From Colletotrichum lupini (taxonomy: Eukaryota > Ascomycota > Sordariomycetes > Glomerellales > Glomerellaceae): DNA of 64,000 nt. A program made the position numbers and the translations under genes. Shown here in pieces: positions 1-12,439 of the stretch; positions within the stretch are counted from its first letter, which is position 1; each line of letters opens with the position of its first letter. The notes beneath the pieces are model-generated. The model was not told where the DNA came from. It did not search any database and saw nothing but the letters and a program-made list of their open reading frames with translations. The stretch covers positions 496,001-560,000 of the forward strand of contig NC_064679.1 in the NCBI RefSeq assembly GCF_023278565.1. The letters are read 5' to 3'.

Positions 1-2368
1 AAGACTAGGGTTGAGAGTCTAACTGAAGGCCAAAGGACCAAATAGCCAGTGCTTTGGCAACGATCAATGTGTATACATGCAAGAGCACACTTACCGTAAC
101 ACAAGGGATGAGTCAAGTGCGAGACTGACACACTGTGGTTTGGAGCTTGTTACGTACAAAGTTCTATCCGAAAGAACTCCTGGAAAGACAGCTATCCTAA
201 TTTCAATCAAACTTCAGGTTATTTTACCTCTATACAGGATCCACCCAGAACAATAATTGGGTAGAGAAATACAAGCGTAAACGACAGAACACATGCTTAT
301 GCGCTCTTGCTTGCAATGAAAGAAGTGACCATTGAATTATGCTTTACTGATTCAGGTCAATGTATGAGCAGTGAGCGACCTTTCTCGCTGAAACACCAGC
401 CAGTCGCTCCCATCATCAATGAGGTCTAAGATGAAATGAGAAGAGAAGTACATGTACGCACTCATAACGATCTCCATGAAAATTCTTGATTGTTCGTCTG
501 TTTGATTCGTGAAGGTGTACGAGGTTGTCAAGCTTACCTCGGATCTCATATTGGGTTATTTGCTGCTTCCGTAATACTCGGTAATACGTTATGCTAGGTA
601 AAGTAGTCTACGAAGGTATCCTAAGCCAGGTAGTAGCTGCGCTTCACTCAACGCAATTAACGCGTTAATGACATCAAACTTGGACCGATTGAGCGTCGAT
701 TTCTAGGAGCTAGTTGTTTTGATTGTTGAGTTAATTATTAATGTTGCGTTGAGAGGAGCGCGAGAAATAGTAGGGAGTTGAAGCAGAATGTCTCCAAATC
801 TGCGAGACCTGTACCAAGCTTGCTGTGGGCATTCTTGAGAGAAGCAGCGTTTTCAGTCTTTAGATCTCACATTTATAGATCACACTCAAGTACTATTAGA
901 CAAAAATTTGATGAGTCGGTCGGATGGGATGGCGTCCGGCTTCCCCACCGGCCTGAAGTCATGGACGGACCCACCTTCCCCGGAGGCATAATACGTACAT
1001 ACTTCGCCGGAAGCTTCGGCGTGGAGACCCCGCAGGAGCCTTATACAACGGGATCTTGGCCCGTACTTGCCCTCTATGGAGTTTGATTCAACGGCAGATC
1101 ATGGATTGGGCAGGATCACAAGCAGTCTCGACCGAACTTTCGAGCATTTAAAAAGGGGCTATTGCAAATCATGCCGATCTGTTGTTAGCCTGAAGATTGC
1201 TTGAGGCATCTTGAGATCATGGGAACCTATCTTCGTTAAGCTCATTGTGCGTGCAATTGCTGTCTCGAGTCATTCTTCAAGCAATCGGCCGACTTCTATA
1301 AGCACGTAGCCAAAGGATGTATGGAATGTGTTGCACTTTTTGAAAGTTAGATCTTGGAACCAGAAAATGCGTCTTTAAGCCCTATCCGATCGAAGGTTTC
1401 ATTGAACGATCAAAGACTAGAAGGTCTTGAATCTCGCATCAAATCATCGTTATCACAGGCGGCACCCGATTATCCTGGTTGATGAGAACAAGAGTTGGAT
1501 ACATCTAGCAAGGGACTTCTTGATTACGAATGCATGGCCAAGCATTCGCGTCAAGGACGTATTGTAAAAGACTTTCCACCAGTAGCTCGGCAGCTTTCCG
1601 GTGTAGCGGCGCCACTATCGCGTTATTGGAAGAAGTTTCATATCAAAGTCCATCTGCATCATCAGGCTAGGAGAACAACCGATAGAGTGGAACCCATCCC
1701 TCAGAAACGACGTCATTTTCAAGAACTGAAGCCAAAGCCCTGACCTAACGACCAAGGCCCAAAAGCAAGAACCGTTCACCGTAGGTGAGGCGCTCGCGGC
1801 TCACGTTGAGCGACCCAGCTCAGCCCCCTATCGCGGAAACTAAGGTACTGCAGCCAATCCCGCCTGACGTTTTGTAGCGACGAAGGGCCGATGTGCGCCC
1901 GCGCGGCTGACGTGAATTTTGAGGTCAATTTAGACACCTCACCGCAGGGTCACATAATGATTCTTGTGTGCTTTGAGTTGCCAGTGGTCCAGATATTGCA
2001 GGAAAAAACGGGAAAGGCTCCATTGTCTCGGAGCAGAACCACAGAGCCACAGGTTCGCTCAACATGTCACACCGTTCTGTGACCCGAACTGACGCCCCTC
2101 CTCCATCTTTCTCCTCAGGTTCTCTATCATCCCCTCATCCCCAGTTTTTCTCTAGTGACAGACAAAAGTCCACCGTAGGCTGCCTCTCTCACCTTCAAAC
2201 CGGACTCTGACTCCGACCGTCACGAAGCATTTCTCTTGCACCTAACAGGCGGGCAGAGAGGCCCTGCGTTCTTTTGCAGTTGCTTCCAGGATCTCGATCC
2301 ACTCCAAGTACAAGAAACTTGGTTTCTCGGTGTGGGGCCGAATTTGCAGAATTTTCCGGCCCGGTGAA

Positions 2369-2433
2369 TCGGCGATGTTATCGGCGATGTTATCGGCGAT
2401 GTTATCGGCGATGTTATCGGCGATGTTATCGGC
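2369..2433. repeat. 12-bp tandem repeat, 5.4 copies
   Basis: The unit TCGGCGATGTTA is repeated five times without error from 2369 to 2428, followed by a partial TCGGC. Because the unit is a multiple of three and lacks stops in several frames, it creates repetitive open frames on both strands. These look like by-products of the repeat, not genes. Perfect identity between copies suggests recent slippage expansion. Confidence 0.95.
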
Positions 2434-5260
2434 TTGGCACTCCCGCCTCCCGTGCGCTGTCACAACAACACCAAAAAAAACTGAAAGGTTGATGCTCGAT
2501 TTAATCGATTGAATCGAGTACTACTTACTTGATGGCAAAAGAAGATCTCCTTATTGTCCCGGGATATGGGCAGTCTCAAACAAATCCAATCTGTCCTGGG
2601 GTGGAGTTTCCATTATGAGTCTTAATCTCCCGTCCAAACCCCACGCGAGTCTACCCGATGTGTGAGACTTTAACTCCGGCGTTGGATTCCACCGATGGAT
2701 TTCAGGTCAGCGAACCAATATGTCTACCATTCGAGATACATCGCAAACGCGCATACGAGGACCCGGTTTTCCCATGCGCCAGGCATCACTCGTCCGATGT
2801 GTGGAGACAAGCGGTACAGACAATCCTTCCAAGACGCCAAAGAGAATGCACAGCCAGGGTCCTGCCTTCTTCGGTTGACGATTCGATGTCCTAAAAGCAT
2901 GTGCTGTTATGAAGATCTCTGCAAAATTGCAGTGATAGACGCTGCGTGTGCGTTGTACGTCAACAAAGGGGCCTGAAACATAACATGGAAACCACGTTCT
3001 GCCAGGGACCTCGACAGTTGACAGCTTTGTCAAACCGAGTAGTTGGTAATGAGATCGGCAGAACTTTGGCCCATCGTTGAGGCTATCACCAAGGTTAAAG
3101 GCCTCCAAATGACATTCGCGACTCATAGAGAGAGCCTGAAAAGTGATCATCCACTGCAATACGTCAGTGTACATACAGATGCCTGACACAAGATGCAGAA
3201 GATTGTTGCGCCAAGTAGGTCCAACATCGGCCTCATTGCCCATTTTGCGCAAACGTCAACCAACAGACTGTATATTTGTGGGCCCCCGAGTCAGTTCATT
3301 TTGGGTTTGGGGGAAATTTGACTGGACGTTCAAACCACACAGTCTTTGTCCACACAGGCCCATTTCTCCAGTTCAGTTCATGCGGGAATGCGGGTGAAAA
3401 ACGGACTTGACACGAGGATACAAAGGCCCGTCAGTTTTTCCGTTCGTTCTCGCCGGGTCTTGGAAGCTTTTTGTCGCCTTTCATTGGTGTTGGTGCGAAA
3501 CTTCAGTCGGCTTGCTGTGGGCTTGGCTCGTCTGCTGATGCGCCTGGCGCGCCTCTTCGGATTGCCCAAATGGGTAATGCCGAGAAGGGAGAAAACTCCT
3601 ACAGTGTCGACGTCATCCCGAGATACTTGGTTAGTGTAGATCGGAGTTGAGATTTCAACCTTTAGCTCCAACAGCCTCCACAGTTAGCCGCCATTGGTCT
3701 TGGAGACTGGAAGCCATAAGAAATGAGGATTCACAATACTAAGGGATAAACATTGAACAAGCAATGGACAAGAACATTGGCATAGCTGCCAATGCCCGCG
3801 GTTCGTCTTGTCAAGGCTTGTGCTTGTAGTGCTTATTCTTAGCATCTAGTCAAGCTTTTAGCATCCTAACGACATGTGCTCGGTTCAGCATCTGCTTAAT
3901 TACTCCAAAGCGACATGGGAATCACGAGTCGGAGAAAAAGACAAAACAAAAACTAAAGTCTAACCTCCAGAAATCAATATAGCCTGAACCAGTACGTCAT
4001 GTGGTCCACCAATCTCGACGCACCTTGCTACCAACAACTGCCGACATTGACAAATCGCGTGCGAGTATTTTCAACTTGAAACCTGGTTCTGTCGCCCGTC
4101 GTCCCCACGACCGCAGGTCCAACTTAATCTGCCAAAGCAGCCAAAGAGAGAGATGACAATGGCCGGGCGAGCAGATAATTGATAGTCAGAATCCGCAGCT
4201 GCAAGCGCTCTCAGCGGTTACGATGCTACCCTGCCTTCTCAGTTCTTCCTCTGGCCAAGTCCCGTGTCCTCGGCGCTTCTCGAGAGGGAGGGCGGCGGTG
4301 GTCGGCTCAAGGTTGCCGCAGGGTTCGCACAGGGCCCCCTGACTCGCAGACGGCGCCGCTCGGACAGGAATAGTTCCAACCCAAGTCTGACTGAGCCAAC
4401 GGTATTGGCCCAAGTTTAGATGTGAGATGCACAAAGGGCACTCTCGAGTCTCGAGGTACTTTTTCCCTTGCATTACTTATCAGTCTGCTATCAAAGTCTT
4501 CAAGGTATGACGTCGTAGTCTCCAGTACTTCTCCATCTAAACTCCACCGACAATGTACGATTACGGACACAATTGCGGCTCTTTTGGGTACTCTTTGCTC
4601 CGCTTTCGCACTGGTGCTGCCTTATCCTTTGGTCAATCACGGGCGTGATGGCAAAGGTACCATTCTCGCGTCGGTGTCTCTCCGAATTCTGCCGCGCGAT
4701 AGGACGGAAACTCCACGAGTGTTCGCGTCTCAGAGCGGTGAAGCCACCGTATTGCAACGTCTTGTAATGTACGAACCCGCAAAACTCTTACCCTTCCCGG
4801 CGCCGTATTGGCTACAAGCGGCCCCGCGCGTTCCATGACGGCGTCTTGGCCGGACCTGACGACATGTCACCAACCGTTCTTTGTGTCCTCCCCTCGAGCC
4901 CCATTGTCCACCCCCGTGGAACCGGATGTGGAGTCGTTACCCCCCCCCCTCCTCAAGGTCGGAGAATGTCCCCTCCCCTCCAGAGGGATCTTGGATCGTA
5001 CGGGGATTGGGGGAAATCGGGGCAGCCTTTCGTGGGACGGCTGGGGATTGGCTACTTGGTGTTTTCTGGGTTCGGTGTAAACAGCACCAACGCCAGGGTC
5101 CGAGGCTGGCACGAGTAGCCATGTTACCATGTCAGTGCAGGTTCGGGCATGTACTTGCGTCTTGTGGTATGAGCGTGAGTGGTGAGGAGAAAGAAGTAAT
5201 TCCTGGCGTCGCGCTGAAATTGCCGATCTTTACCCTGTCGCGGTAGGTTTGGGATTTTCA

Positions 5261-5429
5261 TCTATAAGGTCGACACGTTCGCCATCTCAATTCGCATCTG
5301 ATCTTCTTGTTGTTACCTCTCATCCCGACTCAACCTCATCCCCTTCACCAACCGATCTACGACCTACAGCCCTCGACATTGTTTGGAACCCGTCGATCCA
5401 ACACTGTCCGCTGTGAAAGAGTCTCCAAG
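5261..5429 (+). promoter_or_regulatory. Probable core promoter and pyrimidine-rich leader of the 5430 transporter
   Basis: A TATA-like TATAAG lies near 5263, about 165 bp before the ATG. It is followed by a C/T-rich stretch (about 5290-5395), common in leaders of well-expressed filamentous fungal genes. The assignment rests on position and composition only. Confidence 0.35.
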
Positions 5430-7222
5430 ATGGGCAAGCTCAACTACTTCGGCCTCAGAGGCAAGAGCCTTAATTGGGCCATCAGTATTATCGCAGGATG
5501 TGATTTCTTGCTTTTCGGATATGGTAGGTTTCAATCTCACATCACGGACTTGACTCCGAAACGGCCAAACAACATGGACTAACTTGTCATTCTCATCCAG
5601 ACCAGGGTGTCACTGGTGGTATTCTCACTCTGCCTGCCTTCCAGTCCCAATTCCCTTCCATCAACCCCGAAGAGGCCGGCCTTCTTCCTCACATCAAGAG
5701 CATGCGCTCTACCAACCAAGGTATTGCCGTCGCCTCCTACAACCTCGGCTGCTTCCTCGGCGCCATTATCACCATCTTCATCGGAAACCCCCTTGGTCGC
5801 AAGCGTATGATTATCCTCGGTACCTCCATCATGGTCATCGGAGCTGCTCTCCAGGCTTCTGCATTCTCCATCGAGCATCTCATCATCGGACGTATCATCA
5901 CTGGTCTTGGAAACGGCGGCAACACATCAACAGTCCCTACCTGGCAATCTGAGACTTGCTCATCGCACAAGCGCGGCAAGCTCGTCATGATTGAGGGTGC
6001 TCTCATCAGCGGTGGTATCATGATCTCGTACTGGATCGACCTCGGCATGTCATTTGCCCCCGGCTCTGTCGCATGGCGTTTCCCCCTGGCTCTGCAGATT
6101 CTCTTCTGTCTCTTCATCCTCGCCTTTGTTTGGAACCTGCCCGAGTCTCCTCGCTGGTTGATTCTCAAGAACCGTGATCAGGAGGCCAAAGAGGTTATCG
6201 CCGCCATCGCCGATCTGCCAGAGGACGATCAATACTGTAAGAATGAGTACATTGTCATGAAGGAGACGGTCGAAGAGATGTCCAAGGGCAGCTTCCGCGA
6301 CCTCTTCACCATGGACAAGAACCGCAACTTCCATCGCGCCGCTCTCGGCTACGTCAACCAGATGTTCCAGCAGATTTGCGGTATCAACCTGATCACCTAC
6401 TACGCCGCCGTCATCTACTCCAACCTCGGCATGACCCGCTTCATGGCTCACTTGCTGGCTGCTCTCAACGGTACCGAGTACTTCATTGCTTCTTGGCCCG
6501 CCGTCTTCCTCGTCGAGCGCGTTGGTCGCCGCAAGCTCATGCTCTTCGGCGCTGTTGGTCAGGCTGCTACGATGGCTATCCTTGCTGGTGTGAACTCCCA
6601 GAAGACCTACGCCTGCCAGATCACTGGAATTGTCTTCCTCTTCGTCTTCAACACCTTCTTCGCCGTTGGCTGGCTCGGCATGACCTGGCTCTACCCCGCC
6701 GAGATCGTTCCCCTGCGTATTCGTGCTCCCGCCAACGCTCTCTCTACTTCCGCCAACTGGATCTTTAACTTTATGGTACGTTTCTTTCCGAGCCTACTTA
6801 CTATCGTGTCAACACTAACGTTGGAACTACAGGTCGTCATGATTACTCCTGTCGCCTTCGACTCCATTAAGCACCACACTTACACCATCTTCGCCATCAT
6901 CAACGCCATCATCGTTCCTGTCACCTACTTCTTCTTCCCCGAGACCGCCTACCGCTCTCTTGAAGAAATGGACTCCATCTTTGCTAAGGCCTCCCCCGGA
7001 CTCAAGGGTGCCTTCGACGTCGTCGACGTCGCCCGCAAAGAGCCTCACCGCTACGGCAAGAACGGCGAGCTTCTCATCACCTACGACGACGCTAAGGAGA
7101 CTGGTCACGCCACCACCCGCGAGAACCGTCGCGAGGGCAGCACCAGCAGTGGTGAGCCTAACGGGCTGTGGGCGCGCCAGGACGAGGAGACCCAGAACGT
7201 TGAGAAGGAGGAGAAGTCTTAA
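5430..7222 (+). CDS. MFS sugar transporter (sugar porter family)
   Basis: Proton-coupled or facilitative sugar uptake at the plasma membrane is the likely role. Three exons, 5430-5523, 5601-6775 and 6833-7222, give 552 residues, normal for 12-helix fungal sugar porters. The first splice (donor GTAGGT, acceptor CAG) rebuilds the family motif GYDQGVTGG after the first helix. The second intron is 57 bp with a CTAAC branch site; it is a multiple of three, so the frame stays open through it, but removing it joins the helix before VVMITP correctly. Further marks are a GRK loop after the second helix, the central SPRWL motif, and the end-of-helix signature PETAYRSLEEMD. The C-terminal tail is hydrophilic and charged. 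Substrate (hexose, polyol or disaccharide) cannot be read from sequence. It points towards the convergent dynamin gene. Confidence 0.93.
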
Positions 7223-8693
7223 TTTGCGGTTCATTCCCGCCCTCAAGATTGCGCACTTGAGTCCCCTGGTCGGGATGCGGAACTTGGCCAGGGTGGCCCA
7301 AAACCGATATACCCCATCTCTACGAATTATGTCCTTTGCCGGGCAGTTTCCGGCCTTCTCAAATTGGGCACGGATTGATATCCGATGCCATTAATTCCTA
7401 TTCTCTTATGAAGCCTGTAGGACTTCGACTGTTGTTGAGATACCACTACCTAGTTTATCTAGATTCAAGCATAGATACCACAACAAATGATTCAATTATC
7501 CAAATACCATGAATCTACGTCTCGTCTGCTTTGATCGTGGCCAACGTTCGTAACGCCTCTTGATTGATACTGCCGTGTCTCGGGATTGACTATTGCCGTC
7601 GACGTCAGTTAGTCCATTGCCACTCGAACAACATTGGTTCCAGTTTGCCTCCCGGACGTTGCCCGGAGTTGCCAGCAGGCTAAGGTAGCGCTTACAGCAA
7701 CTCCCGGGTTTGACTCGGAGGCAAAACCAAACTTTACACTTCGGATTCAGTAGTCGCCAAGATCCAAATTCACCCGTTCAGCAGACTGGTATTGCCGACT
7801 GCAGGAATCCGACCATCAAATCAATCAGTCAGCCACCGGCGGAGTGCTGTCCGGCCTCGCGAGCCTCAGACACACTACTTCTTGATGGTTGCTCCGTAAA
7901 CCCTACCCCGCATGTCCCCCAGGATTTTGCCGTCCCTGTCCCCGGAATGCAAAAAAGGCACCATTGCGACGCAACTAGACATCCTGGACCACCATAAACC
8001 ACGCCATCTCATCTCTAACCGGGTCCTGACAAGAGTCTCTTTTGTTTCTTTGCACGGTCTCAGTCTCGGCTTGCCCCAAGAGGAAATCCCGGACAGGAAT
8101 GTGCAACCGCTCATGCGCCGCTTCGGCCTCCCAACCTGTATCCGTAAACGGCTGCGTTCCTGATGCACTACTTACTTTTGTTGGTTGCATCTTTGCGGCT
8201 CCCAGGGGTCCAATTTCTAGCCGATTTTCCGCAACTCTTCACTTGACTCTCCGGCCCGGGTAACACGCCACCGGAAAACTCTATCTGGGCCTTTTCATCA
8301 TGGATCGTGACGAACCCCATGGGGAACCACGTTGACTCGGGGCCATCCAGAAGCAGGGTTCGCGACGGTTGGCGAATCTAGGTACCGTACTTCTGGGCAA
8401 GTGAGTCAGGATCCGCACAGGGTGTTCGTTCTAGACTTATGCAAGAGAAGCCATTCCTGCTTTAGGTGCGTCTTCGCTAGTAATACCATCCCAGACTGTT
8501 GATTCGTGTTCTTGAAGTGAGATACACCAAATTGTTACGGACAATCAGGCTTGATATGTATGCTTGAGAAGTGTATAGAAAACGGGAGAAATCGATGGAT
8601 CTGAACTATCAATCTCCTAACACCTGGAAGCCAACTTCTATCATACACTATGATCACGGCTTTCGAGTCTCTCGAGCACCCAGTGAGGTAAGC
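7223..8693. other. Intergenic, convergent 3' regions
   Basis: About 1.5 kb between the 3' ends of the sugar transporter and the dynamin-like gene. Several short open frames overlap on both strands without any domain or splice pattern. No RNA gene, repeat or transposon was recognised. Confidence 0.6.
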
Positions 8694-11366
8694 TCACATG
8701 TCCCCAAGATTCCGCGTCTGAATTCTAGCCTTCTCGGCTATTTCATGCGCAGTTTGCAGCTTCTCAATGACTCCGTCATAGTGCGAACGTCTCTCCATTG
8801 TCTCGTCATCCTCGCGAGCGAGCCTGTGAACTTCTTCATCAGTCAACGTGAAGACCCAGTCCGTGGACAATCCCAAAAGGGGCCCCTTGGAGAAAGATAC
8901 GAAATCTTCGACAATATCGTTGGTGACGTATCTGATGAAGGCCTCGAGAGAAAGCTAGACGGTGTGTTAGAAACTTCTCAAGGTGTGGCATTGCAAGGGG
9001 CTCGTCTTACTTCGTAGTAAACTTTAACAACGTCATGCACATCGTTAACCATGTTGCCCTCGATTGAGTGATGTAACTGGTGAAAGAGAACCTTGGAGCT
9101 GCTCAGGTCCAGACCTTTGAACGAAGAAAAGCTGTTGCCAATCGCTTCGAGAAGTCGAACAGTCCGCAGAGCCTGCAGCCTTTCGTGAAACCTTGCGTCT
9201 GTCGTCTGGAGGTGAGTTTCTCTCTCGCGCCGGCAGTGCTCTTTGAGCTCTCGTAAAGCTTTCTGCTTGGCTTCATGCTGAAAGTGGGTGAGGGCTCGAG
9301 CTAGCTCCTCGCACAGAATTTTTGAACAATTGTCAGGCGAACAGACATCCTCGAGAATCGAATTAGAAGCCCTTTCTACATCGTCCGCAATGTTCTCAAT
9401 GTGCTGTTCAGCAATCCGTTGCCACTGCTCTGACTGCGTTTTGTAGAGAATCTGAATGACCTCTGTGTTCACCATCCCGGGGAGTTCTGTTGTCTGCCAG
9501 ATGTGAAGCTGCTCCCGGATTTCATCTACGAACGACGCGCCGCGATGGGACTGAGACTTGGTAGGTTGTTGAGGTGGCGGTGCATGTCACTTCTTTGGCG
9601 GTGTTGTCGGTGGCGTAGTAACTTGCTCATGCCCGGTTGGTGTCGGAGCTGTGGCCGGTTGTGGATTTGACAAGACGGAGATCGTGTCAGAGAGCTGGGT
9701 CAAAGGGTCAACTCCATGGTCTTCAAAGGCGTGCGTATGCCCGCGTGCAAGCATTTGAGCGGTGAAGCTCTCGTTTGCGCGACGAACTAATCCTCTGACC
9801 CGTAGACTGTCCTTGGCCAACGATCCGGGGCTCTTGAGAGCCTTTGTCGCCACTGTGTGGTACTTCTCGACCACATCCCTGATATATCGCTGGCGGAGAC
9901 TATGGTTTGGGCGAGGCTCTCCGAGGCTCTTCCTGCTGTCCTTGGCGTCTGAGAGCAACTTCCGGACTGACTCTTGAATCGCGGGAAAGTTTCCTCGAAT
10001 TTGAGCGCAGAGAAGATTGCCGAGATATTTCTGAAGCTGTACGGAGCCTCGTCGATTCTCCGGGATCCTGTCCCAAGGCGAGCGACTGAAGAGTTTGCGT
10101 TCAGCTTCTTTGAAGTCAAACTCTTCATCGTCGGCATCGGATCGATTTCTCACTACAAACCAGCCATCCTTGATAGATCTTGTAGAGTCTTTGCCATATC
10201 CACTTGCGATGTCAATGACCTGACGAGGATTAGCAGACATCTAGCAACATGAAGTCTCAGTCGCAGCTGACCTCGTTTGGATTCTCCAACCTGTCACACT
10301 TAGTGAAGACTCCAACAAGACGACTTTTGTCGACAAAATTGGCGGCCATCTTGAAGATCTCTTGCGTAGACAAATCAGCCGTAGCGGCGGCCACGCAACT
10401 GCTACTCATCAGCTTTACGAATGGCCAAACCGCGAGGTTCAACTGACATGACAATGTTCGCTGTTTGTCTCATGTACTCCTCGACCATCTGTCTCACACC
10501 ATGCTCTTCGGCCTCGTTGACATCATGAGCGTAAGAGAAGATGCCAGGTACGTCAAGAATGCTGAAATGTGATCGGGAAGGACCTGACAGTTCTATCCGA
10601 AGTACTTGAGAGGCAAAGTTTTTCGTCGAATGTCCTTTGCCTCTCTTGATTCCCATGTAATTGGTGGTGATCTGCAGTGTCTGTAAGAGATGGCGCTGTG
10701 TAAGGAACATGAAGGGTTGGACAGGGCTTACACTTTCCATCAGCTGCGTAAACTCTTCGACGCCCAGATGATCAGTTACATAAGGCGGAAATTCTTTGTA
10801 CGTATCATCCGGTGGATAGCCAAATTTGTCAGTAACATCAGGCTCTACTATTGTCACCTTGACGGAGCTACGACTTCCAGGCGCGGTTCTCCGAGACACG
10901 ATCCTTGTCGCGAAGCGAGTGCAGCAGCCTGAACCGACTGGAAAGGGAATATCGGTCAAGCTCTGGAGTAATGACGACTTCCCTGTGGATTGACCACCGA
11001 CAATGACAAGCTGAGATATGGATCAACTTGCAAACTTTGATAAGGTGCTAGGAGATATGCTAATCTTACCTGAGGAATGGCCAGCTCTTGGCTGACTCCA
11101 CAAGATTGAAGCTTGTCAATGGCATCGAATAGAACCCTGCTGCTCTCACTGTCGAATGGATTTTCGGGTATTACATCAGATTTGTCTTGATAGTGACCGT
11201 TGTCGTAGCATGGAGAGGTGGCTCCAGAGCCGGCGGCATAGTCGACCTGCGACTCGGTACCCTGTGACTCGGGGTAGGTACCGACTGGAGATATGGGCAA
11301 ACCTGGCGACTTGCGCTCGAACTCGAACAAGCTAGACGGGATTGAGAGGGTTGTTGGTTGAGCCAT
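8694..11366 (-). CDS. Dynamin/Mx-like large GTPase, with an in-frame TGA in its linker
   Basis: Dynamin-superfamily GTPases assemble on membranes and use GTP to remodel them; the Mx-like fungal group has mostly unknown roles. Exons on the minus strand: 11366-11070, 11010-10732, 10680-10448, 10398-10272, 10219-about 9011, 8954-8694. The ATG at 11366 follows a short leader. The GTPase domain has the P-loop GGQSTGKSS (about residues 104-112), DVPG and TKCD; splicing at 10448/10398 restores the strand leading to TADLSTQEI. The stalk follows (PWDRIPE, then LGEPRPNHSLRQRY), then the ELPG motif and a C-terminal GTPase effector domain (residues from YYELSLEAF to the end). Between stalk halves lies a Pro/Thr-rich linker with a TGA at 9589-9587. 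The same frame continues as Pro-rich coding beyond it. Either a frame-neutral intron (for example 72 bp, donor GTTACT, acceptor CAG) removes it, or the gene is truncated to about 522 residues. Full length would be about 777-801. Confidence 0.85.
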
Positions 11367-12439
11367 TCTCAATCGAATAAAGTTATTGTATAGTTAAAGG
11401 GAGTGATAAATTGCGGGTTGATGAGAGGGAAAGATAAGAAAGAGATATGACGATTTCGGTGTGCTGTGAAGACTTGCTGTGTGTGTTCATCAATACAAAA
11501 CACGGGAACGAGACTTAAGACGAGTTAAGACATCTTTATACTCAGAAAGAGGAAGAGAATTTCAATGCCCATTTCCCTGTGACTGCCATTGTTAGTTGGC
11601 ATAGGGATAAGGTTTCATCAATAACACTTGGAATTCTGCGCCAGGGGAGCTGACCCGACGAGGCAGATTCATCGCAGGTACGTGGTGTGAAGGCTGTGAT
11701 CTTGGCATTGTGAAGCAATGGTGAGCAATCGAAGTGGACGTTGATTGAATCACCAACTCAATTGAGATGTAGCGGCCGATTCTGAATGCAGGGGTTGTTT
11801 GAAGTCGAATAGCACCATATTGTTGGTAGCAGGTTGGACCAGGGGCCTTTCAGGAGGCAAGGAACGACCCAATCTAGTTCGTCAACGAAAGAATGCTTAT
11901 CTACCCCAAGAGACCCAAGACAGTGGTCGCGAAACGAGCTGAGCGCGATCCTGGAACCGGCCACGCCGATGTAACCACGTTTTGAATGCAGTCAATAGAA
12001 ATGGGTTCTTACCGCCGTGCCGGGCCGCCTCGGGCTGGACCGCAACGGGCAGGTTACTCCGCGTGGACCGAACCAACAGGACTCTGGAGTGAACTCCGCT
12101 GTTACCCTCGAGGATAAACATATCGAAACAATTCTCAAAGAGGTTAATGAGACCACATCATGAAACAACCTAGCCTTTCCGTGGCCACATTCAACCACAT
12201 TCTGCTACCAAATCTGGATTCTGGCCAGAATTATTTCTCGACTAGTAAGAGAGAATAGCCCCTACATAGGGGCTGAGCCTCTCATCAGTTGATGAAGGGG
12301 CGGGCACAGCACAGCTTTGGGAAACATTGAGATTTGGCAACGTGAGATTTTTGCCCCTGAGTTTTGCTCTTGGTTCAGGAATTAAGATAGATCATCTAGT
12401 GACCGCCGAATATAGCACTACCAAAGACTTCCTTCCGTG
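11367..12439. other. Intergenic region upstream of dynamin-like gene
   Basis: About 1.07 kb between the dynamin-like start codon and the stop codon of the next minus-strand transporter. It would hold the dynamin promoter and the transporter 3' end. No gene, repeat or RNA was recognised. Confidence 0.55.

Larger units (their letters stand above)
1..5429. other. Gene-poor segment, no supportable gene
   Basis: About 5.4 kb of roughly balanced base composition. Open frames here are short, overlap on both strands, start mostly at non-ATG codons, and show no recognisable domain or intron-exon pattern. The only clear structure is the 12-bp tandem repeat at 2369-2433. The last 150 bp is the presumed promoter and leader of the sugar transporter starting at 5430. 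A 178-residue open frame on the minus strand (ATG at 3243, stop near 2707) could be a lineage-specific gene but has no supporting feature. Confidence 0.6.

Noticed and set aside
2242..2512. Repetitive open frames on both strands (repeated Ile-Ala-Asp-Asn or Leu-Ser-Ala-Met units)
   Set aside because: They are direct translations of the 12-bp tandem repeat and open equally in three frames, so they are by-products.
2707..3243. Minus-strand open frame of 178 codons from an ATG
   Set aside because: No domain, signal peptide, splice pattern or supporting neighbour; residue order looks random. A lineage-specific gene cannot be excluded, but the evidence is too thin to call it.
4422..5246. Several overlapping open frames of 85-138 codons upstream of the first transporter
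   Set aside because: They overlap on both strands in G/C-rich promoter-side DNA and show no family motif.
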